Assembly (NCBI GenBank): GCA_012727715.1
Contig: JAAYGN010000046.1
Span: 1 to 35,504, forward strand
From: Desulfovibrionales bacterium
GTDB lineage: Bacteria > Desulfobacterota > Desulfovibrionia > Desulfovibrionales > Desulfomicrobiaceae
Direction of reading: 5' to 3'
DNA length: 35,504 nucleotides
Shown piece by piece: positions 1 through 8,306 of this stretch. The notes beneath the pieces were generated by a model. That model had not been told where the DNA came from, searched no databases, and worked only from the letters and a program-made list of their open reading frames with translations. A program made the translations under genes and the position numbers. Every line of letters begins with the position of its first letter. Within the stretch, counting starts at the first letter, position 1.

Positions 1-1414
1 CCAATAACTGATTAACCAATCCTGGGTTGGCTTTGCCCCTGGATTTTTTCATAACCTGACCCACAAAAAAGCCGGTCAATTTTTTCTCTCCACCCTTAAA
101 TCGCTCTACCTCTGCTGGGTTTTCCGCCAAAACCTCGTCAACCAAGGCTTCCAGGGCCGAAGAATCGGAAATCTGAATCAGGCCCTTGTTTTTCACATAT
201 ACTTCCGGGTCTCCACCCTGTTCAAACAAGTCCTTAAAGACCCCTTTGGCAATGGTACCACTGATCAGATCGTCATCCACCATTTTGACCAAAGCAGCCA
301 ATTCCTGGGGAGTAATTTTGCATGTAGCCAGGGCAGCCCCTCGGTCATTGAGTTCACGCAGCACTTCACCCATGACCCAGTTGGAAATCTTCTTGGGATC
401 ACCACCAGCCTGGACCGCTGCTTCAAAATAATCTGCCACCTCTTTTTCAGCAGTCAAAACTTCGGCATCATAGCGAGGCAAACCCAGGGCCTCTTGAAAA
501 CGCTGGCAACGAGCTGCCGGAAGTTCCGGGAGTTCACTACGCCAAGTTGTCAGCCACTCTTCTTCAATAACCAGGGGCAAAAGATCAGGATCAGGAAAAT
601 AGCGATAATCCTGGGCTTCTTCCTTACTGCGCATGGACCGGGTTTCTCCCTTGACCGCATCAAAAAGCCGAGTTTCCTGGACTAACTGCCCGCCATCTTC
701 AAGCACATCAATATGGCGTTCCACCTCACAATCAATGGCTCTTTGCACATTGCGGAAGGAATTTATGTTTTTAAGCTCCACCCGGGTGCCAAACTCCTCC
801 TGTCCCACGGGACGAACCGACACATTGGCATCACAACGAAAACTGCCTTCTTCCATGTTGCCATCACAAATATCCAAATACACCAAAATAGCGCGCAAAC
901 TTTTTAAATAGGCCACAGCCTCTTCCGAAGAACGCAAGTCCGGCTCACTGACGATTTCAATTAAGGGAATTCCTGCTCGATTCAGATCCACATAGGAGAT
1001 ATTTTCTGTTGTAGAATGGATATTTTTACCCGCATCATTTTCCATGTGAATGCGGTTGATACCAATTTTCTTTTCTCCCTGGTCCGTGTGAAGAAGAATA
1101 TGACCATGCTCGGCCACAGGCAGATCAAGCTGCGAGATTTGGTATCCAGCCGGCAAGTCGGGATAAAAATAATGCTTGCGCGCAAAAATTGACGTGCGAT
1201 TGATTGTACACTCTACAGCCATGCCCATTTTGGCGGCGTACTCCACAGCCCTGGCATTAAGCACAGGTAAAGCTCCGGGCATTCCCGTACATCCAGGGCA
1301 GGTATTCTCATTGGGACCAGCCCCAAACTCTGTGGAACAGGAACAAAAAAGTTTGCTTTTAGTTTTTAGCTGGGCGTGAACTTCCAAACCGATAACTATT
1401 TCATAATTACGCAT
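1..1414 (-). CDS. gatB: Aspartyl/glutamyl-tRNA(Asn/Gln) amidotransferase subunit B (3' end truncated by window edge)
   Basis: Absent from the ORF track because it runs off the edge. Reverse-strand translation from ATG at 1414 gives [14 protein letters not shown]...[30 protein letters not shown]...CDANVSVRP, typical GatB motifs. Confidence 0.95.
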   Translation of the reverse strand, partial: MRNYEIVIGLEVHAQLKTKSKLFCSCSTEFGAGPNENTCPGCTGMPGALPVLNARAVEYAAKMGMAVECTINRTSIFARKHYFYPDLPAGYQISQLDLPVAEHGHILLHTDQGEKKIGINRIHMENDAGKNIHSTTENISYVDLNRAGIPLIEIVSEPDLRSSEEAVAYLKSLRAILVYLDICDGNMEEGSFRCDANVSVRPVGQEEFGTRVELKNINSFRNVQRAIDCEVERHIDVLEDGGQLVQETRLFDAVKGETRSMRSKEEAQDYRYFPDPDLLPLVIEEEWLTTWRSELPELPAARCQRFQEALGLPRYDAEVLTAEKEVADYFEAAVQAGGDPKKISNWVMGEVLRELNDRGAALATCKITPQELAALVKMVDDDLISGTIAKGVFKDLFEQGGDPEVYVKNKGLIQISDSSALEALVDEVLAENPAEVERFKGGEKKLTGFFVGQVMKKSRGKANPGLVNQLL

Positions 1415-2075
1415 TATTTCTCCCTATCCCAGGGTGTCTGGACTCGCTGGTATATAATTCCGGATTCAGTGCAGGATCATTGTACATCTTAAATTGAAAA
1501 TAGACCTTGGGAGTTTTTATCCCCAAAGCATAGTCATCTATTAATTCCAAAATAGAGGTGGCTAAATCTCGGTGTTGTTCAATGAGCACGTTCAGTTTTT
1601 CCTGGCAACCAAGCACATGATCCTGCGCCACATCCTGACGAACAGTTTGCTCACGCATGTGGTATATCTTTAAGCTTAAAATAGACATACGATCCAAAGC
1701 AGCACCCAAGGTTTCTGTATTATACTTCTTAGAGCAAATTTGTTTTTGGGCAGAAAAATTGGCTATAACCTGAAGTAACCAGGAATCAATCTTTTCCATG
1801 CCGTCATTGCGCTGTTGGTTAAACTGATCAATATCTCGTTTGCACTGAGCAATAATCCTGTCATCCACATCTTTACGTCTGGCCCGATCTTCCACATGCC
1901 ACAGCTTGAAATTTTTTAAATGCTGCTGACGAACCAAAGCCAAAAGCCCTTCTTCAAGGCTCACGACCAAGTCCTGGGATGGTTCCTGATCATGCCAGGT
2001 CTCAACAAGTTCTGTTTGTAATGTCCAAGATTTCTGTAACAAATCTTTAAGTTGTTCTGGGGTCAACTTATTCAT
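1407..2075 (-). CDS. DUF4254 domain-containing protein
   Basis: 222-aa ORF with the pattern [45 protein letters not shown], characteristic of DUF4254. Overlaps gatB start by 8 bp. Confidence 0.8.
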   Translation of the reverse strand: MNKLTPEQLKDLLQKSWTLQTELVETWHDQEPSQDLVVSLEEGLLALVRQQHLKNFKLWHVEDRARRKDVDDRIIAQCKRDIDQFNQQRNDGMEKIDSWLLQVIANFSAQKQICSKKYNTETLGAALDRMSILSLKIYHMREQTVRQDVAQDHVLGCQEKLNVLIEQHRDLATSILELIDDYALGIKTPKVYFQFKMYNDPALNPELYTSESRHPGIGRNNA

Positions 2076-2082
2076 GCGTATC

Positions 2083-3285
2083 CTATTTTTTTAAAAGCAA
2101 AAAGACGTGCCCCGGTGCCTTGAGATGCCCTGCTAAAAACTCGGCCCTGGCTCCCGCCCCACAAAAAAGATCAAGGCGTGCCTTTTTAATGGCTCCGCCC
2201 CGGTCTTGGGCCAAGGTCAATAAGGCTGTTTCTTGAAGCTGCCCTGTATCTTGACAAGGCAAGGTAGTATCCAAAGCCAAAAGTGTACCCAAAGGCAGAA
2301 ACTTTGCATCAGTAGCCACGCTGACCATGGGCGTCAATATACGGCCCATGGCTCCCAAAGGCCCTTTCTCTGCCATACGAAAAAAAACATAACTGGGGTT
2401 GCTATCAAGTAATGCTCGCATCTGTTTGGGATGTTTACTTAGGTAGTCACGAATACTCTGCATAGACATTTTATCTGGGGTAAGAAGCCCTTGGTCCATC
2501 ATGGTCTTGCCCAAGGAGACATACTCATGACCATTTTTACCCGCATATAAAACATGCACAACTTGCCCATCTGGCAAGCACAAACGACCTGAACCCTGGA
2601 TGTGCAAGAAAAACACATCTACCGCATCTCTGGCCCAGGCAATGGGCTTTTGCATTGTTTCCAAAGCCCCTTGGCCATCAATTTCATGGCGGGTATAAAA
2701 GGGTATGATTTCAGTGCCCCCCTCTTGATACACCAGGGTCTCTCCTTGCCACCGAGGATGAAACTTCCCTAAATCCACTGTGCGCAAGGTTGGGGGCAAC
2801 CCCCAAATGGGAATAGGATAACCTGGGTTTGGCTCAAGGCTTCCTTGAAGTTCAGGCTCATAATACCCAGTAACCAAAAAATCAGGACGCATTTTGTACC
2901 AGAAAAAATCACGTTCCAAAATCAGTGGATCCCGGGCAAGCTGCGGCAACACCCTTTGAAAATACTCCAAAGTCTCTCCAAGTTGTGCCCAGCTGCAACT
3001 GATACCCGCCAAAGGAAAAACTTGGTCTTGATCAGGACGACTACGCACATACAAAAGACTTTCTTCAATACCCCTGGCCCAAGCAGAACCTTGACTCTCT
3101 ATGTGGGCAACCAAGGATTGAATGAATGTTGGATCAGGATTACAGATTTGAGCATAAGGGGTGCCATCTTCAGGAGTAGCAATGAATTGCTCTGGGATCT
3201 GCTCTGCTTCAGATGTACTTTGCTGAACCTTCCCCGCACAAGCACAAAGAGTAAGCACACAAAAAAGATAAAAAAAACGGGTCAC
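2083..3285 (-). CDS. mltA: Membrane-bound lytic murein transglycosylase A (lipoprotein)
   Basis: N-terminal lipobox-like LCVLTLCACAG; GYYEPELQGSLEPNPGYPIPIWGLPP; C-terminal 3D-like region LAQDRGGAIKKARLDLFCGAGARAEFLAGHLK. Confidence 0.9.
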   Translation of the reverse strand: MTRFFYLFCVLTLCACAGKVQQSTSEAEQIPEQFIATPEDGTPYAQICNPDPTFIQSLVAHIESQGSAWARGIEESLLYVRSRPDQDQVFPLAGISCSWAQLGETLEYFQRVLPQLARDPLILERDFFWYKMRPDFLVTGYYEPELQGSLEPNPGYPIPIWGLPPTLRTVDLGKFHPRWQGETLVYQEGGTEIIPFYTRHEIDGQGALETMQKPIAWARDAVDVFFLHIQGSGRLCLPDGQVVHVLYAGKNGHEYVSLGKTMMDQGLLTPDKMSMQSIRDYLSKHPKQMRALLDSNPSYVFFRMAEKGPLGAMGRILTPMVSVATDAKFLPLGTLLALDTTLPCQDTGQLQETALLTLAQDRGGAIKKARLDLFCGAGARAEFLAGHLKAPGHVFLLLKK

Positions 3286-5051
3286 AGGGAACGGTCCTTG
3301 TCCGTAATGCGCGCATCAAAATATTTGCCCACCCCATATTCCATACGGCGGAAAAAGCGGCGGGGATCAGGTCCAATAATTTGCATTTCTGGATGTTTTT
3401 TTTGCATATCCAAGGCAATATGCATTTCCTTGGTGCAGCCTGTGGAAAAAGTTGAATCCTTACCATGCCATTCTGCTGGCACTACTTCGCCCAAAAGCTC
3501 AAAACTTTCCTCAATGTCACTCACGGATTGAAACCGCCAGACATCAATAAATCCGCTGCGTTGTACCCGCTCCCACATATACATGAGGTCATCGCCATCC
3601 ATACCCTGCACAAAATGTTCAGCTGGATTGATAACCATAAGATTCGCATGTCTGGAACGCAGATTGTCAACAAAGGTACTCACCACCTTCAATGCCACTT
3701 GAGTCTGACCAGGAATACTGCCGATAATCGCACTATAAAACATGACCTGCTTACCATCACTCCGGGCTGCGCGCATACGGTTAATGATGGAGTCTGCCTG
3801 AACCCGGATTTGAAACTCTGTGATTTTGGTTACTCGCGATGATTTTTTCTTAAATATAATCTGGTCTTGTCCTACATCATCACGGTATAGACACAAAATA
3901 TCCCGGGTAAATTGATGCGAATTTTGGATTAGACGACGGTGATGCGGATATCCCTTGGCAATAATCAGGTCAGCTTCCTTCCAGGCTCTGGCAAAGGTGA
4001 CACTGGTTCGCCACAAATTAAGCCGCTCACGAGTTCCATCGGAAATAACCAGCAGGGAGTTTTCACGTTGAGCCTTGAGCAGATCATTTTTAGTCATACG
4101 ACTATTTTCGACAAAAAAAGCATCGGACAAGGCTATTTCCAAAGATTTATCATGCTCCACATCCCAAAACACAGGGTTATCCAAAGAATATCCTTCTTTT
4201 AATGCCAAGATAACTTTATGGCCCAAACGCATCAGAACACGGATAAAACGAAGATCAAAAATAATTTCACCGCTACGATCAGGAAGATATAAAATTTTGA
4301 GCTGTCGAAAACTGCTGTCCGGACCCATAACCTGAGTCATTGTTTGGGAAAATTCAGGCCATGGAGTGCACACATGATCAAAAAAACTGGGATTGGAGCG
4401 AACCTGATCAGGTGTTTCCCAAATTTCTGGGCGCAAAGACAAACGGCACAGTCGTGCCAATTCAAGAAGATCTAATTGCCAGCGTAAATCTTTGATGGAC
4501 AAACAGCCCATGGTGGAATCTGGACAGGTATATAAGCATTGATTCATTGTTGGGCTGGACATAAATTCTTGAGCCCGCTTGTTGGCCTGACGTTTTTCTG
4601 CCCGCTGCGGGTCGTGTACACCACTCATGGCCATAAAAATGGTCACCAGCTGCTTAAGAAACCTGGAAGGAATAAGAAAAGGAGCATGCAGCACTCCTTG
4701 TATTTTGTGGCGGGACAAAGAAAAAATTTTACGTCGCGTATAGCGGTCTGTAATGTTAACATGGACAAGGTGCACCAATTGGCGCCATTTTTCTCGGTAC
4801 TCCAAACGCAGTGCTGAAGTTAGACGTGTGTGCAAAAGATTTTCAAACATAGCATCAGAACAGGGCACAAAAACCTGATCATCATCCAAGTCCACCATAA
4901 AGCGTAATTGTTCTACCTGCGCATTTTCACCAGGGTTTACTGTAGGTTCAATATTGTTTTCGGTCATAAAATGAAGCAACCACGCATCAAGAACAGGATC
5001 TTGACCATAACGCAGGTCTCTCACGCTAGAAATTCTGGGCAGTTTGGGCAC
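3282..5051 (-). CDS. DUF89/ARMT1-like domain protein, divergent, with extra C-terminal region
   Basis: 589-aa ORF. ILYLPDRSGEIIFDLRFIRVLMRLGHKVILALKEG...EADLIIAKGYPH aligns by eye with the DUF89 DNAGE...GH.V...K.G...ADL(I/V)I(S/A)KGQGN pattern. Confidence 0.6.
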   Translation of the reverse strand: MPKLPRISSVRDLRYGQDPVLDAWLLHFMTENNIEPTVNPGENAQVEQLRFMVDLDDDQVFVPCSDAMFENLLHTRLTSALRLEYREKWRQLVHLVHVNITDRYTRRKIFSLSRHKIQGVLHAPFLIPSRFLKQLVTIFMAMSGVHDPQRAEKRQANKRAQEFMSSPTMNQCLYTCPDSTMGCLSIKDLRWQLDLLELARLCRLSLRPEIWETPDQVRSNPSFFDHVCTPWPEFSQTMTQVMGPDSSFRQLKILYLPDRSGEIIFDLRFIRVLMRLGHKVILALKEGYSLDNPVFWDVEHDKSLEIALSDAFFVENSRMTKNDLLKAQRENSLLVISDGTRERLNLWRTSVTFARAWKEADLIIAKGYPHHRRLIQNSHQFTRDILCLYRDDVGQDQIIFKKKSSRVTKITEFQIRVQADSIINRMRAARSDGKQVMFYSAIIGSIPGQTQVALKVVSTFVDNLRSRHANLMVINPAEHFVQGMDGDDLMYMWERVQRSGFIDVWRFQSVSDIEESFELLGEVVPAEWHGKDSTFSTGCTKEMHIALDMQKKHPEMQIIGPDPRRFFRRMEYGVGKYFDARITDKDRSL

Positions 5052-5146
5052 TACAGCTTCCTTAATAATAAATGATCAATGAAGAGGAACAATCTTGGTC
5101 CGAGAATATAAGACATCCTATCCAGGCTTGTCGGTCACGAAAATTG

Positions 5147-5512
5147 CTAAACATTACGCAATCGATCTGCAACTAATTGTTCCAAAGCTGGGTCGTCTTG
5201 TAAGGTAGGCAATACAGAAAACTCAATATCCGGATAGCTCTGACGCCAAGTAGCGATTTCAGCAGGAATATCCTTTTCAATATGAACGCCATTGCACAAA
5301 AAGAATTGCATCACCACAATGTGTGTACAGTCCTGCTGCACCAAAGTTGTAATTTGTTCTCTTAAAGTCGGCTGCCCCAAAGAGAAAAAAGCAGGTAACA
5401 CTGGGCCTTGTGCAAGAATCTTCTCTATGCGCCCCACCATGGCCTTGAAGGCAGCCTCTACTTCTTTGCGCCTGCTGCCGTGCCCCAGTACAATAATCCC
5501 TGTTTTGGGCAT
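5147..5512 (-). CDS. cbiX: Small CbiX-type sirohydrochlorin chelatase
   Basis: 121-aa ORF beginning MPKTGIIVLGHGSRRKEVEAAF, with VVMQFFLCNGVHIEKDIPAEI and a C-terminal LPTLQDDPALEQLVADRL. Single-domain chelatase length. Confidence 0.85.
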   Translation of the reverse strand: MPKTGIIVLGHGSRRKEVEAAFKAMVGRIEKILAQGPVLPAFFSLGQPTLREQITTLVQQDCTHIVVMQFFLCNGVHIEKDIPAEIATWRQSYPDIEFSVLPTLQDDPALEQLVADRLRNV

Positions 5513-5525
5513 AACCTATTCTCCG

Positions 5526-5561
5526 AAAAAGAAAGGGCTATCTGCATTGTGCAGACAGCCC
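5526..5561 (-). terminator. Intrinsic terminator between His-rich gene and cbiX
   Basis: On the minus strand: GGGCTGTCTGCA-CAA-TGCAGATAGCCC (12-bp stem with one G.U) followed by TTTCTTTTT. Confidence 0.8.
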
Positions 5562-5583
5562 CAAAATAATGAATGAACAAACA

Positions 5584-5745
5584 TTAGTGTATATGATCCT
5601 CGTGATCCGGCGCTCCATTAGCCTCATGATTATGTTCATGATCATGAGGATGGCTATGCTTCACCGCACCATGGGTATGTTCATGATCGTGGGAAACTAC
5701 CTTTACCGTGGGCTGACCATGTCCACACGCACAACCTTTGCACAT
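5584..5745 (-). CDS. Small histidine-rich putative metal-binding protein
   Basis: 53 aa from ATG at 5745 with GGGAG upstream: MCKGCACGHGQPTVKVVSHDHEHTHGAVKHSHPHDHEHNHEANGAPDHEDHIH. The listed ORF start at 5898 is probably too far upstream. Confidence 0.7.
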   Translation of the reverse strand: MCKGCACGHGQPTVKVVSHDHEHTHGAVKHSHPHDHEHNHEANGAPDHEDHIH

Positions 5746-5914
5746 AATCATCTCCCTATGCCAACCAGGTAAAATCACATCTTTTTTTGTTGATTGATAC
5801 CTTACCCTAGTATTTCCTTTGTCAAAGGCAAGAAAAATTCTACCTTGCACATCAAGAGTATGCGCGCACAATTCTGCACAACCACCTTCTCTACCCAAAA
5901 CTCATAAAGAATAA

Positions 5915-5934
5915 TTATCTGATATAACAGATAA
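5915..5934. promoter_or_regulatory. Inverted repeat upstream of sigma54-like promoter
   Basis: TTATCTG-ATATAA-CAGATAA, perfect 7-bp arms. Confidence 0.35.
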
Positions 5935-5942
5935 ATTTATCA

Positions 5943-5958
5943 TGGCATGCAACATGCT
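5943..5958 (+). promoter_or_regulatory. Putative sigma54 (-24/-12) promoter
   Basis: TGGCATGCAACATGCT versus TGGCACGNNNNTTGCW: GG-N10-GC spacing exact, 10 of 12 informative positions match. Confidence 0.55.
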
Positions 5959-5968
5959 TGTTGACTGA

Positions 5969-6160
5969 TTAACACAGTGTAATTTCACTTGAAAAAGGAG
6001 TACCTCCAGTGGTGTTGCTACAACACCAACTCCCAATTCCAGCTGTGTGATTGACCGCTGTTATACCGCCCTCCCTCCCTTGAATCTGGTAATGCTTGTA
6101 TCATGCAGGCATTACCTTATACTCCTCACCCCCTGCTTAGTCAGCAGGGGGTTCTTTTTT
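5969..6160 (+). ncRNA. Candidate structured non-coding RNA of unknown family
   Basis: Intergenic, no convincing ORF. Hairpins 6010-6028 (TGGTGTTG-CTA-CAACACCA) and 6088-6116 (GGTAATGC...GCATTACC); possible closing helix AGGAGTA(5996-6002)/TACTCCT(6120-6126); terminator at the 3' end; sigma54-like promoter at the 5' end. Confidence 0.55.
6129..6160 (+). terminator. Intrinsic terminator
   Basis: CCCCCTGCT-TAGTC-AGCAGGGGG followed by TTCTTTTTT. Confidence 0.9.
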
Positions 6161-6332
6161 ACAAATCATAAGTTCTACAGGATATGGTTGTCTTTTCAGA
6201 TAAAAGTTGATTATTTTTATGTTTTGCCCGTGCAAAGAAGTGACTAAAATATTTTTTAACGCAAAGTCCTTGCTCCTCTGCCGACAGACAGTTATTCAAT
6301 AAAAAAATGATCGCAACATTTTGGGGCACATT

Positions 6333-8306
6333 ATGCGCTTTTCAATCCCAGCCTCTATTCGTTTTTGTCTCATTATTCTTATTTTGGTCGCTGTTTTGCC
6401 AGCCTTGGGCATTATGGCTTTTTCCGGCTACACTCTGAAAGAAATTATTGTGGATAATGCAAAAGACAGGACCTTGCGCCAAATTCAAGCCATGGCTGCT
6501 CACCACGAACGTGTCGTTCATAATGCCCAGCTACTTTTGACGTCCTTGTCCAAAGCTCGAGTTATTCAGGAACTGGATGCTGATGCCTGCCAAAATTTGC
6601 TGACCGAAATAGGACAAGGCAACAAAGCATACGCTGCTCTAGCTCTTGCCGATACCCAAGGACAAATTGTGGTCTCTGTACCCCAAGGTGCTTTTACAGC
6701 GATCCAAGACCAAAAATTTTTTTCAGAACTCATGCAACGTATGGATTTTGTCATGGGTGCCTATCATAAATTGCCTGAGAGCCAGCAAGTGGTCATGGAA
6801 TTTGCTCAGCCAGTACTTGATCAAGAAAAAAATCTTGTGGGTGTCCTGGTTGCTTCCTTTGACCTCAGTTATTTTGGACAAATTTTTTCTGATGCACATT
6901 TACCAACAGGCTCGGTTTTTACCCTTACTGATGCTCAAGGTATGCGCTTAACCCGTTTCCCAGAAACTGAAAAATATACCTGGGTGCCAGATTTTGCTCC
7001 CATGCTTAAACATATGACCGGACCACAAGGTGAAGGAACTTTTTTGGAAACAGGCATAGATGGGGTTCTACGATTATACGCCTTTAAACGTCTGCATTTT
7101 GAAAATACCCCCCTGCATCAACTCATGATTCGCGTCGGTCTGCCTGAAGACCTGGCTTTAGCAGAAGCACGGCGAGCTGAACTTCGCAATTTTATCTTCA
7201 TGCTGCTCACCGGTCTTTTTGCCCTGTCCTCTGCTTGGCTGGTGGGTAAATTTGCTATTTTAAACCCCATGCAGCAACTCATTGCAGCTACGGATCTGTT
7301 GGGAGCAGGCAATTTAAAAGCTCGCACCAGACTTGAACACAACCATGGTGAATTGGGACGTTTGGCAGCTGCTTTTGACCACATGGCTGAAAGCCTTGAA
7401 TACCAAGATTATAACCGACGGGTAGCTGAAGAAGAATGTTGCCAACTGAACACAGAATTGGAACAACGCGTTTTAATGCGTACAGCAGAATTGGCCCAAA
7501 CCAATAAAGAGTTACAAACTGCTTTAAAAAATTTGCATCAGGCGCAAGACCAATTGGTTATGTCGGAAAAACTAGCGGCTCTGGGTGGCTTGGTGGCTGG
7601 CATTGCCCATGAAATTAATACACCTGTAGGCGTTGCCTTGTCGGCTACCTCGACCATGGTCGAAAAAACTCGGATGCTGACAGATCTTTTTGTCCAAAGC
7701 GAAATGAAACGTTCGGACCTCACTGCTTATCTGGATGCTTCTCGTGAAGGGATGGAAATGAGTCTGTTAAATCTGCATCGAGCTTCAGATCTGATCCGTA
7801 GTTTTAAAATGGTCGCTGCTGATCAGGTTTCAGGAACGCGACGCAGTTTCAATGTAAAAGAATATATTGATGAGATTCTTTTAAGTTTACGCCCCAAGCT
7901 CAAAAAAACCACCCACAAGGTTGAAGTTGAATGCGATGATGAGCTGGTCATTGAAAGCTATCCTGGTGCAATTTCTCAAATTTTAACCAATCTGATAGTA
8001 AACTCCCTGACCCATGCCTTTGATGCGGAGGAATCGGGATTAATCCGTATTACAGTGAGTACCGATAAAGGGACCATGTGCCTGACCTATGCTGATAATG
8101 GACACGGTATTCCCATTGAAGTACAGAATAAAATATTTGAACCATTTTATACAACTGCTCGATCCCAAGGATCGACAGGGTTGGGACTGCACATAGTGTT
8201 TAATATTGTTCAAAGCACCTTAAAAGGCACCATTACTTTTTGCAGCTCTCCTGAACAGGGAACAACTTTTCAAATATGTATCCCCTTGAATAAAGAGGCC
8301 ATATGA
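6333..8306 (+). CDS. Membrane sensor histidine kinase (extracytoplasmic sensor, HAMP, HisKA, HATPase)
   Basis: Two TM segments; HAMP-like GAGNLKARTRLEHNHGELGRLAAAFDHM; H-box KLAALGGLVAGIAHEINTPVG; N/G boxes LTNLIVNSLTHAF, YADNGHGIP, GSTGLGLHIVFNIV. ORF track starts at an upstream TTG (6321). Confidence 0.9.
   Translation: MRFSIPASIRFCLIILILVAVLPALGIMAFSGYTLKEIIVDNAKDRTLRQIQAMAAHHERVVHNAQLLLTSLSKARVIQELDADACQNLLTEIGQGNKAYAALALADTQGQIVVSVPQGAFTAIQDQKFFSELMQRMDFVMGAYHKLPESQQVVMEFAQPVLDQEKNLVGVLVASFDLSYFGQIFSDAHLPTGSVFTLTDAQGMRLTRFPETEKYTWVPDFAPMLKHMTGPQGEGTFLETGIDGVLRLYAFKRLHFENTPLHQLMIRVGLPEDLALAEARRAELRNFIFMLLTGLFALSSAWLVGKFAILNPMQQLIAATDLLGAGNLKARTRLEHNHGELGRLAAAFDHMAESLEYQDYNRRVAEEECCQLNTELEQRVLMRTAELAQTNKELQTALKNLHQAQDQLVMSEKLAALGGLVAGIAHEINTPVGVALSATSTMVEKTRMLTDLFVQSEMKRSDLTAYLDASREGMEMSLLNLHRASDLIRSFKMVAADQVSGTRRSFNVKEYIDEILLSLRPKLKKTTHKVEVECDDELVIESYPGAISQILTNLIVNSLTHAFDAEESGLIRITVSTDKGTMCLTYADNGHGIPIEVQNKIFEPFYTTARSQGSTGLGLHIVFNIVQSTLKGTITFCSSPEQGTTFQICIPLNKEAI

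Noticed and set aside
2845-3842. Plus-strand ORFs 2845-3531 and 3465-3842
   Set aside because: Antisense to mltA and the DUF89-like gene; low-complexity composition consistent with shadow ORFs.
5599-5700. Short repeats around 5600-5700 (catgatcatgagg-like units)
   Set aside because: Explained by His/Asp/Glu codon repetition in the His-rich protein, not a CRISPR or intergenic repeat array.
6047-6247. 66-aa ORF overlapping the sRNA candidate
   Set aside because: Runs through the hairpins and the intrinsic terminator, has no convincing RBS and does not look like protein sequence.
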